A DNA stretch of 64,000 nt from an uncultured Lachnoclostridium sp. (lineage in GTDB: Bacteria > Bacillota > Clostridia > Lachnospirales > Lachnospiraceae), in NCBI GenBank assembly GCA_946415315.1, contig CAMKRZ010000001.1, positions 186,001 through 250,000 of the forward strand. The letters run 5' to 3'. The notes beneath the pieces are model-generated. The model ran no database searches. It was not told the DNA's origin and saw only the letters and a program-made list of their open reading frames with translations. Within the stretch, counting starts at the first letter, position 1. The number at the start of each line of letters is the position of its first letter. Positions 27,077 through 36,973 of the stretch are shown here, in pieces. The translations under genes were made by a program, and so were the position numbers.

Positions 27077-27160
27077 CCGGGGAATGTTTTTGTTCGGCAA
27101 ATGAGGCGATATACATGCCTGTCGGATGCATGCCGCATGTGACAGGGAAAGGACGGAAGC

Positions 27161-28123
27161 ATGTCATTTGCAACTGACCTGAAAACGGAACTTGCGGAGA
27201 AGACGCCGGGCGAACGGCACTGCCGCATCGCGGAGCTTGCGGGCATGATGAGCTGTGGCGGCGTGGTGGAGACGCGGGCGAACGGCGAGAGGGTTCTGTC
27301 ATTTTCCACGGAAAAGGATAATATTGCGAAAAAGTGCTTTACATTTCTCGAAAAGTCCTTTAATATGAAGATTGTTGCGGGGGAGACAACTGTCGAACGC
27401 CGTCGAAGGAGGACCTACACGGTCTGCGTGACGGGCGAGGACAGTGTTCGACGCTGCACGGAGGAGATGGGCTTTGTGTGGCCGGAGGGGCGAAACCTGA
27501 AGGAGACGGAAGTCCTGGCGGATTGGGCATTTGCTGTGCCGGAGAGAGCCTGCTGCGCGAGAAGTTTCGTGCGCGGGGCATTCCTCATGGGCGGGGCGAT
27601 GAACGATCCCGGAAAATCGTATCATTTTGAGATTGCCGTACCGTCGGAATCGATCGGCCGACGGTTGAGCGAAATCCTTATGCAGTTTGACTGCGAGCCG
27701 AAGGTATGGGAACGGCGAGGGTCATACGTGGTATATCTGAAGGACGCAGAGCAGATTGCCGACGCGCTTACCGTGATGGACGCGGCCAAGGCGCGGGTGC
27801 GGTTCGAGGATGTTCGCGTGATGCGGAACAAACGCGGTGAGATCCAGAGGAAGGTAAACTGTGAGGTTTCCAACCTTGCGAAGACGACGCGCGCGGCCGG
27901 AAGGCAGATAGAAGCGATCGAACTGATCCGGCAGGTCATGGGACTTGAGAAGCTGCCGGAAGATCTGGGGAAGATGGCGAAGCTCCGGTTGGAGAACCCG
28001 GACGCGTCGCTGCAGGAGTTGGGGGATTGTGCAAAGCCGCCGATCGGTCGGTCGAGCGTCAATCATCGGATGCAGAAACTATGTGAAATCGCAGAGGGGT
28101 TACGGTTGAAAGAAGGAGGTTGA
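27161..28123 (+). CDS. whiA: DNA-binding protein WhiA
   Basis: 320 residues. An N-terminal LAGLIDADG-like domain (RSFVRGAFLMGGAMNDPGKSYHFE) and a C-terminal helix-turn-helix (LASLQELGDCAKPPIGRSS-type) match the family. WhiA affects cell division and chromosome segregation in Gram-positives. RBS GGAAAGGACGG precedes ATG. In many Firmicutes rapZ and yvcK lie between murB or hprK and whiA; here only 84 bases separate murB and whiA. Confidence 0.95.
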   Translation: MSFATDLKTELAEKTPGERHCRIAELAGMMSCGGVVETRANGERVLSFSTEKDNIAKKCFTFLEKSFNMKIVAGETTVERRRRRTYTVCVTGEDSVRRCTEEMGFVWPEGRNLKETEVLADWAFAVPERACCARSFVRGAFLMGGAMNDPGKSYHFEIAVPSESIGRRLSEILMQFDCEPKVWERRGSYVVYLKDAEQIADALTVMDAAKARVRFEDVRVMRNKRGEIQRKVNCEVSNLAKTTRAAGRQIEAIELIRQVMGLEKLPEDLGKMAKLRLENPDASLQELGDCAKPPIGRSSVNHRMQKLCEIAEGLRLKEGG

Positions 28124-28127
28124 GTCA

Positions 28128-28382
28128 ATGATTTCGAAAGACGTGACAGTAAACATTCCCAACGGTCTCGGCGGAAGACCGATAGCCCTGCTGGTACAGG
28201 TGGCAAGCCGCTTTGACAGCAGCGTGTACGTACAGTGCGAGAATAAGAAGGTCAATGCGAAGAGCATCATGGGCATGATGAGCCTGGCCCTTCCGACCGG
28301 TTCGAACGTAACCGTAACGGTGAACGGTTCGGATGAGGAAGCCGCAATGAAGGACATTGAGGCATATCTGAAGAACGAGTAA
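28128..28382 (+). CDS. Crh-like HPr protein lacking the phosphotransfer histidine
   Basis: 84 residues, the size of HPr. The normal active-site context GLHARP reads G13-L-G15-G16-R-P, so His15 is replaced by Gly. The regulatory Ser46 is kept in KKVNAKS46IMGMM, including the flanking hydrophobic surface. Bacillus Crh has Gln15 and Ser46 and also lies next to whiA (yvcL), so this gene is best read as a Crh-like target of HprK that cannot take part in PTS sugar phosphorylation and instead could bind CcpA. It begins 4 bases after whiA with GGAGG in the whiA 3' end. Confidence 0.9.
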   Translation: MISKDVTVNIPNGLGGRPIALLVQVASRFDSSVYVQCENKKVNAKSIMGMMSLALPTGSNVTVTVNGSDEEAAMKDIEAYLKNE

Positions 28383-28391
28383 CCCTCGCTA

Positions 28392-28420
28392 TTGACATTT
28401 TCCGTGAAATCCGTTAAACT
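28392..28420 (+). promoter_or_regulatory. Promoter of the SCIFF unit
   Basis: TTGACA (28392-28397), 17 bases, TAAACT (28415-28420), about 50 bases upstream of the SCIFF ATG. A copy of CATTTTCC (28396-28403) overlaps the -35 box. Confidence 0.65.
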
Positions 28421-28468
28421 GTCTGCAGTTGTTACGAAGAAGTAACGGATACGTGACAGGAGGTTCTT

Positions 28469-28624
28469 ATGAAGCAGAACAAGCATATCAAGACGATGAA
28501 GACGCGCAATCTTTGCGAGAGCGCTAAGAAGGGCGGATGCGGCGAGTGCCAGACATCATGCCAGTCGGCTTGCAAGACGAGCTGCGGTATTGCGAATCAG
28601 AAGTGCGAGAAGAGCAGCAAGTAA
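28469..28624 (+). CDS. scfA: SCIFF peptide (six-cysteine-in-45 ranthipeptide precursor)
   Basis: 51 residues, ATG 28469 behind AGGAGG. The C-terminal half has the SCIFF core CGECQTSCQSACKTSC with a final Cys at 46; the six family cysteines fall at 24, 27, 31, 35, 39 and 46. An extra Cys sits at 16, in the leader part. SCIFF peptides are near-universal in Clostridia and receive Cys-alpha-to-side-chain thioether bonds from the neighbouring radical-SAM enzyme; the product may act as a signalling or redox peptide. The maturase follows, separated by a hairpin. Confidence 0.95.
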   Translation: MKQNKHIKTMKTRNLCESAKKGGCGECQTSCQSACKTSCGIANQKCEKSSK

Positions 28625-28637
28625 ATTTAACTTAACG

Positions 28638-28661
28638 GAAATCGCCCTTCGGGGCGATTTC
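28638..28661 (+). terminator. UUCG hairpin attenuator between SCIFF and its maturase
   Basis: GAAATCGCCC (28638-28647), loop TTCG, GGGCGATTTC (28652-28661), then TTCGTATAT. The stem is perfect but the T-tract is broken, as expected for partial termination that lets more peptide than enzyme mRNA accumulate. Confidence 0.8.
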
Positions 28662-28681
28662 TTCGTATATAGGAGAAATTT

Positions 28682-30067
28682 GTGATTCATCAGTATAAAC
28701 TAGCCGGTCACAACATTGTCATGGATATTGCCTCGGGCTCGATCCATGAGGTTGACGATGTGACCTACGACATGATAGCAGGGTACGAGAGTGAGGAGAG
28801 CGATGAACTGATCGCGGCGATGCAGAAGAAGTACCCCGAGATTTCCGACGCGGAGCTTTCCGAGATCTACGACGAGATCACGGAGCTTGTCCAGGAGGGA
28901 CAGCTGTTTGCAGAGGATACGTTTGCGCCGATGGCAGGCGAGTTGAAGGCGCGCACGAGCGGCGTGATCAAGGCGTTGTGCCTGCACGTCGCGCACACCT
29001 GCAACCTGAACTGTTCCTATTGCTTTGCGAGTCAGGGGCGGTTCCACGGCGAGCGCGCGATCATGAGCTTTGAGACGGGAAAGCGCGCCATCGATTTTCT
29101 TGTGGAAAATTCGGGCACACGCCGCAATCTTGAGGTTGATTTCTTCGGCGGCGAGCCGCTTCTCAACTGGGACGTCGTCAAGCAGATCGTCGAGTATGCG
29201 CGGAGCATCGAGAAGACCGTAAACAAGAATTTCCGGTTCACGCTGACGACCAACGGCATGCTTGTCGATGACGAGGTGATCGAGTACTCGAACCGCGAGA
29301 TGCACAACGTTGTCCTGAGTCTGGACGGACGAAAGGAAGTGCATGACCGGTTCCGCGTGGACTATGCCGACAGGGGAAGCTACGATGTGATCGTTCCGAA
29401 GTTTCAGAAGTTTGTCGAGGCAAGGGGCGGTAAGAACTACTATATGCGAGGCACGTTCACGCACGCCAACCCGGACTTCCTCAAGGATATCGAGACGATG
29501 CTTGACCTCGGGTTCACGGAGCTCAGCATGGAGCCCGTCGTGTGTGCACCGGGAGACCCGATGGCGCTCACCGAGGAGGACTATCCGATCGTCTGCGAGC
29601 AGTACGAGAAGCTGGCGGAGCTGATGGATCAGCGTCGCCGCGAAGGCAGACCGTTCACATTTTACCATTACATGATCGACCTGGAGGACGGCCCCTGCAT
29701 TTACAAGCGTATCAGCGGATGCGGCTCTGGAACGGAGTACATGGCGGTCACGCCGTGGGGAGACCTGTACCCGTGCCACCAGTTTGTTGGCGAGGAGAAA
29801 TTCAAACTCGGCGATATCTGGAACGGGGTGAACAATACCGCGGTGCAGGGAGAATTTGCCGCTTGTAACGTGTACGCGCGTGAGGAATGCCGCGATTGTT
29901 GGGCACGCCTGTACTGTGCGGGCGGCTGCGCAGCGAACGCGTACCACGCGACAGGCTCGGTGCGAGGCGTGTATGAGTACGGCTGCCGGTTGTTCCGCAA
30001 GCGGCTCGAGTGCGCGATCATGCTGAAGATCGCGGAGAGTGAAGCGGAAGAAGACACGGAAGAGTAA
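28682..30067 (+). CDS. scfB: SCIFF radical-SAM maturase (SPASM protein)
   Basis: 461 residues from GTG 28682 (AGGAG 7 bases upstream). An N-terminal peptide-recognition domain (about 1-90) precedes the radical-SAM cluster motif C107-NLN-C111-SY-C114, then GGEPLLNWD. The SPASM region contains GSGTEYMAVTPWGDLYPCHQF, CRDCWARLYCAGGC and YGCRLFRKRLEC, ligating two extra Fe-S clusters. It forms thioether crosslinks in the peptide encoded just upstream. Confidence 0.95.
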   Translation: MIHQYKLAGHNIVMDIASGSIHEVDDVTYDMIAGYESEESDELIAAMQKKYPEISDAELSEIYDEITELVQEGQLFAEDTFAPMAGELKARTSGVIKALCLHVAHTCNLNCSYCFASQGRFHGERAIMSFETGKRAIDFLVENSGTRRNLEVDFFGGEPLLNWDVVKQIVEYARSIEKTVNKNFRFTLTTNGMLVDDEVIEYSNREMHNVVLSLDGRKEVHDRFRVDYADRGSYDVIVPKFQKFVEARGGKNYYMRGTFTHANPDFLKDIETMLDLGFTELSMEPVVCAPGDPMALTEEDYPIVCEQYEKLAELMDQRRREGRPFTFYHYMIDLEDGPCIYKRISGCGSGTEYMAVTPWGDLYPCHQFVGEEKFKLGDIWNGVNNTAVQGEFAACNVYAREECRDCWARLYCAGGCAANAYHATGSVRGVYEYGCRLFRKRLECAIMLKIAESEAEEDTEE

Positions 30068-30169
30068 ACAGACTGCGTCGCGGAAGACTTGGAGAGGTCG
30101 GAAGGATGGCAGGATATCGGGAGAAGAAATGCCGGGATACCGGCGACTTGGGGAATATGAGGGTTTACC

Positions 30170-31774
30170 ATGAATACACCGATCTATGATTTTGTCGAGG
30201 CGTACCGCGAGAGTGACGCGGTGCGGCTCCATATGCCCGGGCACAAGGGAGTGGCCGGGCCGCTCGGCGTTGAGCCGTTCGATATCACGGAGATCGAAGG
30301 CGCGGATGTGCTCTCACAGCCGTGCGGGATCATCGCGGAGAGCGAGGCCAACGCAGGTTCTCTGTTCGGCTGCCGGACGATCTATTCGACCGAGGGGTCG
30401 TCGCTTTGCGTGCGCGCAATGGTGCTTCTTTTGAAGCGGATGGCTCTTCACCGCGGGGTTACGCCCCGCATTCTGGCTGCGCGCAACGTGCATCGCTCCT
30501 TCCTGGATGCAGTCGCGCTCCTCGATGTCGAGGTCGACTGGATCATGCCCAAAGCAGTCGGTGACAGCAAGGCGTACGCGTACGAATCGTGCGAGATCAG
30601 CGGGGAGGAACTCGCGCAGATGATCGCGCAGCTTCGGGAGCGCGGAAGAATGCCTTCGGCGGTCTACATCACAAGCCCGGATTATCTCGGCAACTGCACG
30701 GACGTTTCCGCCCTGGCGGAGGTGTGCCACAGCAACGGCTGTTTCCTCGCTGTGGACAATGCCCACGGAGCCTATCTCAAGTTTCTTCCGGAGTCCGCCC
30801 ATCCGATGGACCACGGCGCGGACCTGTGCTGCGACTCGGCGCACAAGACGCTGCCGGTGCTGACGGGCGGCGCGTATCTTCACATTTCCCGAAACACCGA
30901 CCCGTATCTGACGGAGCACGCCACGCGCGCGATGGCGATGTTTGCCACAACCAGCCCGTCCTATCTGATCCTGCAGTCGCTCGATCTGTGCAACGCGTAT
31001 CTTGAGGAAAATACCGCGGCGTTTGAGCAGACCGCGCGCCGCGTCGCGCAACTGCGCGAGGAACTGACGCGAACGGGATACCGCATAACCGGCGATGAGC
31101 CGTGGAAGATCACGCTCGTCGTGGAGGATGAGCCGGAGAGCGGGAAGGAAGACAAGGCCACCGCATTTTCCGACGGCGACATGCTGGCGGAGATCCTCGG
31201 AAAATACGGCATAGTAGTTGAGTACCACGATTTCGACCACGTCGTGCTGATGTTCAGCACGCAGACGACGGAGGGTGAGTTCGCCCTTGTCGGCAGCGTG
31301 CTCACGGAGATTGCCGAGGACAGAAAATGGAAGGCTGAGAAGAAAAAGGAAGCGGAATCCAAGGATGCGGAGCAGCCGGTGAAAGACGGGGCGGAGGATG
31401 TAACGAAAAGCTCCGGAACATCCGGGAAATCCGGAGAAGAACCCGGTGCAGAACCCGGAGAAGAACCCGAAAAAGAACCCGAGGAAGAAAACGGGGAAGA
31501 CCCCGGTGCTGTCTCGGATGCCGCGAGCGTTGCGGAGAGGATCCCGGTGCCGCTTCAGGTGCTGACGCCGGCAGAGGCAATCCTGGCGGAGAGCGAGTAT
31601 GTCGATGCCTCGCAGTGCGTCGGGCGCGTGCTGGCGGAGCCGCTCGTTCATATGCCGCCGTGCGTGCCGGTGTACATGTGCGGCGAAGTGCTCGGGGAGG
31701 ACGCCGTGCGGTATGTGCGCGGGCGTGTCCGGGTGGTGAAGGAACCGGTCCGCGGAGACCGCAGAAATAAGTAA
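30170..31774 (+). CDS. Orn/Lys/Arg decarboxylase-fold PLP enzyme
   Basis: 534 residues. The start MNTPIYDFVEAYRESDAVRLHMPGHKG and CCDSAHKTLPVLTGG (PLP lysine in SAHKT) define the major domain. A low-complexity Glu/Pro/Gly-rich linker of about 65 residues (about 375-440, repeats of GEEP and EPE) interrupts it before the C-terminal domain (PLQVLTPAEAIL to MYMCGEVL-like end). Such proteins decarboxylate basic amino acids, giving cadaverine, putrescine or agmatine, but these short non-inducible forms are often of unproven specificity. The long linker is unusual for the family. Confidence 0.85.
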   Translation: MNTPIYDFVEAYRESDAVRLHMPGHKGVAGPLGVEPFDITEIEGADVLSQPCGIIAESEANAGSLFGCRTIYSTEGSSLCVRAMVLLLKRMALHRGVTPRILAARNVHRSFLDAVALLDVEVDWIMPKAVGDSKAYAYESCEISGEELAQMIAQLRERGRMPSAVYITSPDYLGNCTDVSALAEVCHSNGCFLAVDNAHGAYLKFLPESAHPMDHGADLCCDSAHKTLPVLTGGAYLHISRNTDPYLTEHATRAMAMFATTSPSYLILQSLDLCNAYLEENTAAFEQTARRVAQLREELTRTGYRITGDEPWKITLVVEDEPESGKEDKATAFSDGDMLAEILGKYGIVVEYHDFDHVVLMFSTQTTEGEFALVGSVLTEIAEDRKWKAEKKKEAESKDAEQPVKDGAEDVTKSSGTSGKSGEEPGAEPGEEPEKEPEEENGEDPGAVSDAASVAERIPVPLQVLTPAEAILAESEYVDASQCVGRVLAEPLVHMPPCVPVYMCGEVLGEDAVRYVRGRVRVVKEPVRGDRRNK

Positions 31775-31790
31775 CGCGAAGGAACGTAAT

Positions 31791-32849
31791 ATGGAGTGGG
31801 TTTTGACGAAAGGCACAGCCAAACGGCTGGGCAGAACATATGAGATCGAAGGTACGCTCTGGCTGAGTTACTCGGCGTCGGGAGCGGAGTGGATCTGCCG
31901 TGACAGGGAGTTTGTGGTGCGGCTGGTCGGTGATGCCATGAGCGGCGATCCGGTACACAGTCCCCGGTATGCGATCGAGGTGAACGGAGAGCGCGTCGTC
32001 GATGCAACGATGGGCTCGAGCGGAACTGCGGAACACAGGATCGTCTGCGGATCATCCCCGGAAGTCAGCGCTCCGAGCGTGATCCGGGTGATGAAGCTTT
32101 CGGAGAGCGCCGATTCCACGATGGGGATCGCTTCCGTTGTCTGCGACACGAAGCCGGAGCCGACGGAGGACAAGGTGTTCCGTGTGGAGTTTATCGGCGA
32201 TTCCATCACGTGCGGATACGGTGTGGACGGCGTGCTCGGTGATCTGTACAGCACGGCCAATGAGGACGCCACGAAGGCGTATGCATACCTCACGGCGCAG
32301 GAGCTGGATGTCGATTACAGTCTCGTCTCGTTCAGCGGTTACGGCATCATTTCCGGCTATACGGAGCTGGATATTCCGAGAACCGAGTGCCTGGTGCCGG
32401 ACTACTACAGGACGATGGGAAATACGTACGGGAAGTTCGCGGATCGCGTGGATCCGTCGGAGATTGCGTGGGACTTCGGTTCATTTTCCGCGGATGTCGT
32501 CGTGATCAATCTCGGCACGAACGACGCGAGCTATTGCCGCGACATCCCGGAGCGGCACCGCGCATACATCGATGGTTACAAGAAGTTTCTGTGCGACGTG
32601 CGCGCGTGCAACCCGGTCGCGGTGATCCTGTGCACGCTCGGTATCATGGATGACCGGTTGAACGGTGCGATGGAGACGGCGGTGGAGGAGTATGTCGCGG
32701 AGAGCGGCGATGCGGACGTTCGCACGATGCTCTTCGTGCCGCAGAACATGGAGAAGGACGGAGCCGCAGTCGACTGGCATCCGAGCGCGGCGACGCACCG
32801 GAAGGAAGCCGAGCTGCTGATCCGGTACATGAGAGAAAACATCTTTTAG
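31791..32849 (+). CDS. CE2-type SGNH acetyl esterase
   Basis: 352 residues. An N-terminal beta-sandwich (about 1-120) is followed by the SGNH hydrolase: FIGDSITCGYG (nucleophile Ser), INLGTNDASYC and DWHPSAATH (catalytic Asp-His region). This two-domain layout is typical of carbohydrate esterase family 2, which deacetylates xylan or mannan oligosaccharides. No signal peptide is seen, so it probably acts on imported oligosaccharides in the cytoplasm. It starts 16 bases after the decarboxylase gene. Confidence 0.87.
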   Translation: MEWVLTKGTAKRLGRTYEIEGTLWLSYSASGAEWICRDREFVVRLVGDAMSGDPVHSPRYAIEVNGERVVDATMGSSGTAEHRIVCGSSPEVSAPSVIRVMKLSESADSTMGIASVVCDTKPEPTEDKVFRVEFIGDSITCGYGVDGVLGDLYSTANEDATKAYAYLTAQELDVDYSLVSFSGYGIISGYTELDIPRTECLVPDYYRTMGNTYGKFADRVDPSEIAWDFGSFSADVVVINLGTNDASYCRDIPERHRAYIDGYKKFLCDVRACNPVAVILCTLGIMDDRLNGAMETAVEEYVAESGDADVRTMLFVPQNMEKDGAAVDWHPSAATHRKEAELLIRYMRENIF

Positions 32850-32917
32850 TTTAAACACGGAAAATGAGTTCCCCGCGGTGAGGGGAGCTTTGAATTACTA
32901 CGAGGGAGGAAAAAGAA

Positions 32918-33604
32918 ATGGAAATTCAGGATTTACTGAACAAGGTCGACCACACGTTGCTGTCGACGACGGCAACGTGGGAGGAGATCCGCAGCATTTG
33001 CGATGACGGCATGCGGTTTCACACGGCGAGCGTGTGCATCCCGCCGTGCTATGTCAAGCGGGCTGCGGACTATGTGAAGGGCGGAGTACCGATCTGCACC
33101 GTGATCGGTTTTCCGAACGGATACGCTACGACGATCGCCAAATGCGCGGAGGCCGCGGATGCGGTGCGCAACGGCGCGGCGGAGATCGACATGGTCGTGA
33201 ATCTCGGCATGGTCAAGGACGGACGTTACGAGGAGATCCTGTCGGAGATCGATGCGGTGAAGAAATCGTGCGACGGACGACTTCTGAAAGTCATCATCGA
33301 GACGTGCAAACTCACGGAGGTGGAGAAGATCGCTCTCTGTGACGTGGTATCGCGTTCGACGGCGGACTACATCAAGACGTCGACCGGCTTCGGAGGCGGC
33401 GGAGCGACATTTCACGATGTCGAACTGCTTTCGATGCACTGCAAGGGAAAGAAGGTCAAGGCCGCAGGCGGCATCCGCTCCATCGAGGACGCGGAGAAAT
33501 TCATCGAACTCGGTGCGGACCGGCTCGGAACGAGCAAGGTCGTGGGAGAGGTGAAATCGATCCTGAACGAGAAGAAGCACACGAGCCTCAGCTATTTCTC
33601 CTGA
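32918..33604 (+). CDS. deoC: Deoxyribose-phosphate aldolase
   Basis: 228 residues, normal for DeoC. DHTLLS near the N-terminus, VIGFPNGYATT, AEIDMVVNLG, LLKVIIETCKLT (Schiff-base Lys) and DYIKTSTGFGGGGAT are all diagnostic. It cleaves 2-deoxyribose-5-phosphate to glyceraldehyde-3-phosphate and acetaldehyde. RBS GGAGG. Together with deoD it forms a deoxynucleoside salvage pair. Confidence 0.96.
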   Translation: MEIQDLLNKVDHTLLSTTATWEEIRSICDDGMRFHTASVCIPPCYVKRAADYVKGGVPICTVIGFPNGYATTIAKCAEAADAVRNGAAEIDMVVNLGMVKDGRYEEILSEIDAVKKSCDGRLLKVIIETCKLTEVEKIALCDVVSRSTADYIKTSTGFGGGGATFHDVELLSMHCKGKKVKAAGGIRSIEDAEKFIELGADRLGTSKVVGEVKSILNEKKHTSLSYFS

Positions 33605-33658
33605 GGCCGGCGAACTTTCAGGCAACACAGAATACTACAGACAACGAAGGAGGACACC

Positions 33659-34399
33659 ATGGCAAACTATCCGACCCCTCATATCAAAGCGACACCGGAT
33701 GACATCGCGAAGACCGTGCTGATGCCGGGCGACCCGCTGCGCGCGAAGTTCATCGCGGAGACATTTCTCGAGAATCCCGTTCTGTTCAACAACGTGCGCG
33801 GGATCCAGGGCTACACGGGAACGTTCGAGGGAACCCGCGTGAGCGTGATGGCCAGCGGCATGGGCATTCCGTCCATCGGCATTTACACGCATGAGCTGTT
33901 CAATTTCTTCGATGTGGAAAATATCATCCGCATCGGTTCGGCGGGCGCGTACAGCCCGAAGGTGAAGGTGCGCGACATCGTGATCGCGCAGGGCGCATGC
34001 TACGATACCAACTATGTGAGACAGTTTAATCTGCCCGGCACGTACTCTGCGATCAGCGACTACGGCCTGCTTTCTACAGCAGTAGAAACTGCAAAAGAAC
34101 AGAAGTTGAATTATCACGTCGGCAACCTGTTCTCCAGCGACATTTTCTACGGGGATCCGGAGGCATTTACCGAGGCCGAGCAGCCTCGGGCTGCATGGAG
34201 CAAAATGGGAGTGCTCTGCGTCGAGATGGAGGCTGCGGGACTTTTCATGAACGCTGCCCGCGCAGGTAAGAAAGCGCTTGCCATCTGCACGATCTCCGAT
34301 CATCTGATCACCGGCGAGAGCCTTCCCGCGGAGGAGAGACAGACGTCCTTCACCGAGATGATGCGGCTGGCGCTGACGGTGGCGAAGAAGGTGGATTGA
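33659..34399 (+). CDS. deoD: Purine-nucleoside phosphorylase (hexameric DeoD type)
   Basis: 246 residues. PTPHIKATPDDIAKTVLMPGDPLRAKFIAE and GIPSIGIYTHELF match DeoD, as do RIGSAGAYSPKVKVRDIVIAQGA and VEMEAAGLFMNA. It phosphorolyses purine (deoxy)ribonucleosides to base and (deoxy)ribose-1-phosphate. AAGGAGG lies 7 bases before ATG. It follows deoC after 54 bases, consistent with co-transcription. Confidence 0.96.
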   Translation: MANYPTPHIKATPDDIAKTVLMPGDPLRAKFIAETFLENPVLFNNVRGIQGYTGTFEGTRVSVMASGMGIPSIGIYTHELFNFFDVENIIRIGSAGAYSPKVKVRDIVIAQGACYDTNYVRQFNLPGTYSAISDYGLLSTAVETAKEQKLNYHVGNLFSSDIFYGDPEAFTEAEQPRAAWSKMGVLCVEMEAAGLFMNAARAGKKALAICTISDHLITGESLPAEERQTSFTEMMRLALTVAKKVD

Positions 34400-34458
34400 G
34401 TTTTTGACGGTGCCTTATCGGTATTTTTAACAAAAGAACAGTAAGATTTTTGTGTTTT

Positions 34459-34492
34459 TCGCGCCCGAATTCGCATTGACTTTCGGGCGCGA
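34459..34492. repeat. 11-bp GC-rich inverted repeat over the trpS -35 box
   Basis: TCGCGCCCGAA (34459-34469) and TTCGGGCGCGA (34482-34492) are perfect arms; the 12-base loop contains the trpS -35 TTGACT. There is no T-tract on the plus strand, so it is a poor terminator for deoD. Confidence 0.75.
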
Positions 34493-34504
34493 TATTGCTA
34501 TGAT
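34476..34504 (+). promoter_or_regulatory. trpS promoter
   Basis: TTGACT (34476-34481), 17-base spacer, TATGAT (34499-34504). The leader is only about 35 bases, too short for a T-box. Confidence 0.75.
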
Positions 34505-34510
34505 TATTAA

Positions 34511-35632
<1,122 letters not shown>

Positions 35633-35739
35633 CGGGATTGGCTGTGTCAGATACCGGCAGCGTGAGTTTCGGATCCGACAGAGCAGTCCGAATTCAGACA
35701 GGGCAGCGGCGACCATGAGGCAGTGTAACGGAGGGACGT

Positions 35740-36963
35740 ATGGAGAGTAATCTATACTATCAGCGAAATGAGATCGAAGTTGACAGCATCCTGCTGCGCT
35801 GTGCCCTGGTGCTGCTGTTTGTGGGACCGTTCCTCGCAGTGATGCGCATTCTCGGGATCAACCGGGAATTCAATTACACGGAGTGCTTTTGTTTTTCGCT
35901 GGTGGTACTGTTGTTCTATGCGTTGTGCAAGTACCTGCAGCACACCATGCGTTTTCAGGGGCTCATCAAGTACATAGCGCTCCTCAGTATGCATGCCGGC
36001 GTGTGCTACATGGGGACGAAGCCCGGAATTCTCGTTTACATCAGTTACGCGCTGATCCCTGCTTTATCCTGCCTGTACTACCGTAAGCGGTTTACGCTGC
36101 AGATCACCGGCTTCTGTTACCTGATCATGATGGGAACGCTGTACATGCGCGCGGCCAACGAGACGACGTACGCGTACGACACGCTTACGGCAGAGGAATG
36201 GTACAGTGTGTTCGGCTTCAGTTTCACCTGGGAGTATGTTCTGCTGACGATCGTATTGATCGCTCTGGTCGGCAAGACGGAGTCCAGCCTGAACCTGCTG
36301 CACAAGAGTAATGCGCAGATGAAGGACATGCAGACGCAGCTGATCTCCGGTTTTGCAAATTTCCTGGAGTTCCGCGACCGGAGCACCGGCCACCATGTCC
36401 GCCGCACGCAGGCGTATGTGCGCATGATTGCCATGGGCATGTACAGACTCGGTTTTTACCAGTCCGAACTTTCCGCGAAAGCGATCACCTACATGGAGAC
36501 GGCGGCACCGCTCCACGATGTCGGCAAGATCGCGATCCCCGACGCGATCCTTTTGAAGGACAGCGGACTGACGGACGAGGAATACGAGATCATCAAGGAT
36601 CATACGCGAGAGGGCTATCGCCTGATCACGGAAAATCTTTCCAATCTTCCGGACAAACGCCTTCTGAAATGTGCGCAGGAGATCACGCTGAGTCACCACG
36701 AGCGGTGGGACGGCAACGGTTATCCGGAGGGACTGCGCGGAACGCAGATCCCGCTTCCCGCGCGTATCATGGCCATAGCCGATACGCTGGACGCGATGCT
36801 CTCGGAGCGCGTTTACAAGAAGAGTATGGACCTCGACGAAGTTCTGCATGAACTGACCAAGGAGAGGGGCAAGCATTTTGAGCCATGTATTGTGGATACC
36901 GTAGTGCGTTTGCGCTCGGAAATAGAAGAATTCCTGCTGGAAGAGAGCAATAAGGAAGAGTGA
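35740..36963 (+). CDS. Membrane HD-GYP c-di-GMP phosphodiesterase
   Basis: 407 residues. About five or six hydrophobic segments fill residues 18-185. The C-terminal domain has the HD-GYP marks [23 protein letters not shown] and [17 protein letters not shown], with metal-binding His/Asp residues kept. It should hydrolyse c-di-GMP at the inner face of the membrane in response to an unknown membrane signal. RBS ACGGAGGG. The DUF1846 gene follows after 10 bases. Confidence 0.9.
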   Translation: MESNLYYQRNEIEVDSILLRCALVLLFVGPFLAVMRILGINREFNYTECFCFSLVVLLFYALCKYLQHTMRFQGLIKYIALLSMHAGVCYMGTKPGILVYISYALIPALSCLYYRKRFTLQITGFCYLIMMGTLYMRAANETTYAYDTLTAEEWYSVFGFSFTWEYVLLTIVLIALVGKTESSLNLLHKSNAQMKDMQTQLISGFANFLEFRDRSTGHHVRRTQAYVRMIAMGMYRLGFYQSELSAKAITYMETAAPLHDVGKIAIPDAILLKDSGLTDEEYEIIKDHTREGYRLITENLSNLPDKRLLKCAQEITLSHHERWDGNGYPEGLRGTQIPLPARIMAIADTLDAMLSERVYKKSMDLDEVLHELTKERGKHFEPCIVDTVVRLRSEIEEFLLEESNKEE

Positions 36964-36973
36964 GGACATAGGG

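Noticed and set aside
30314-31822. 502-codon minus-strand frame
   Set aside because: Antisense shadow of the Orn/Lys/Arg decarboxylase-fold gene; no ribosome site or domain.
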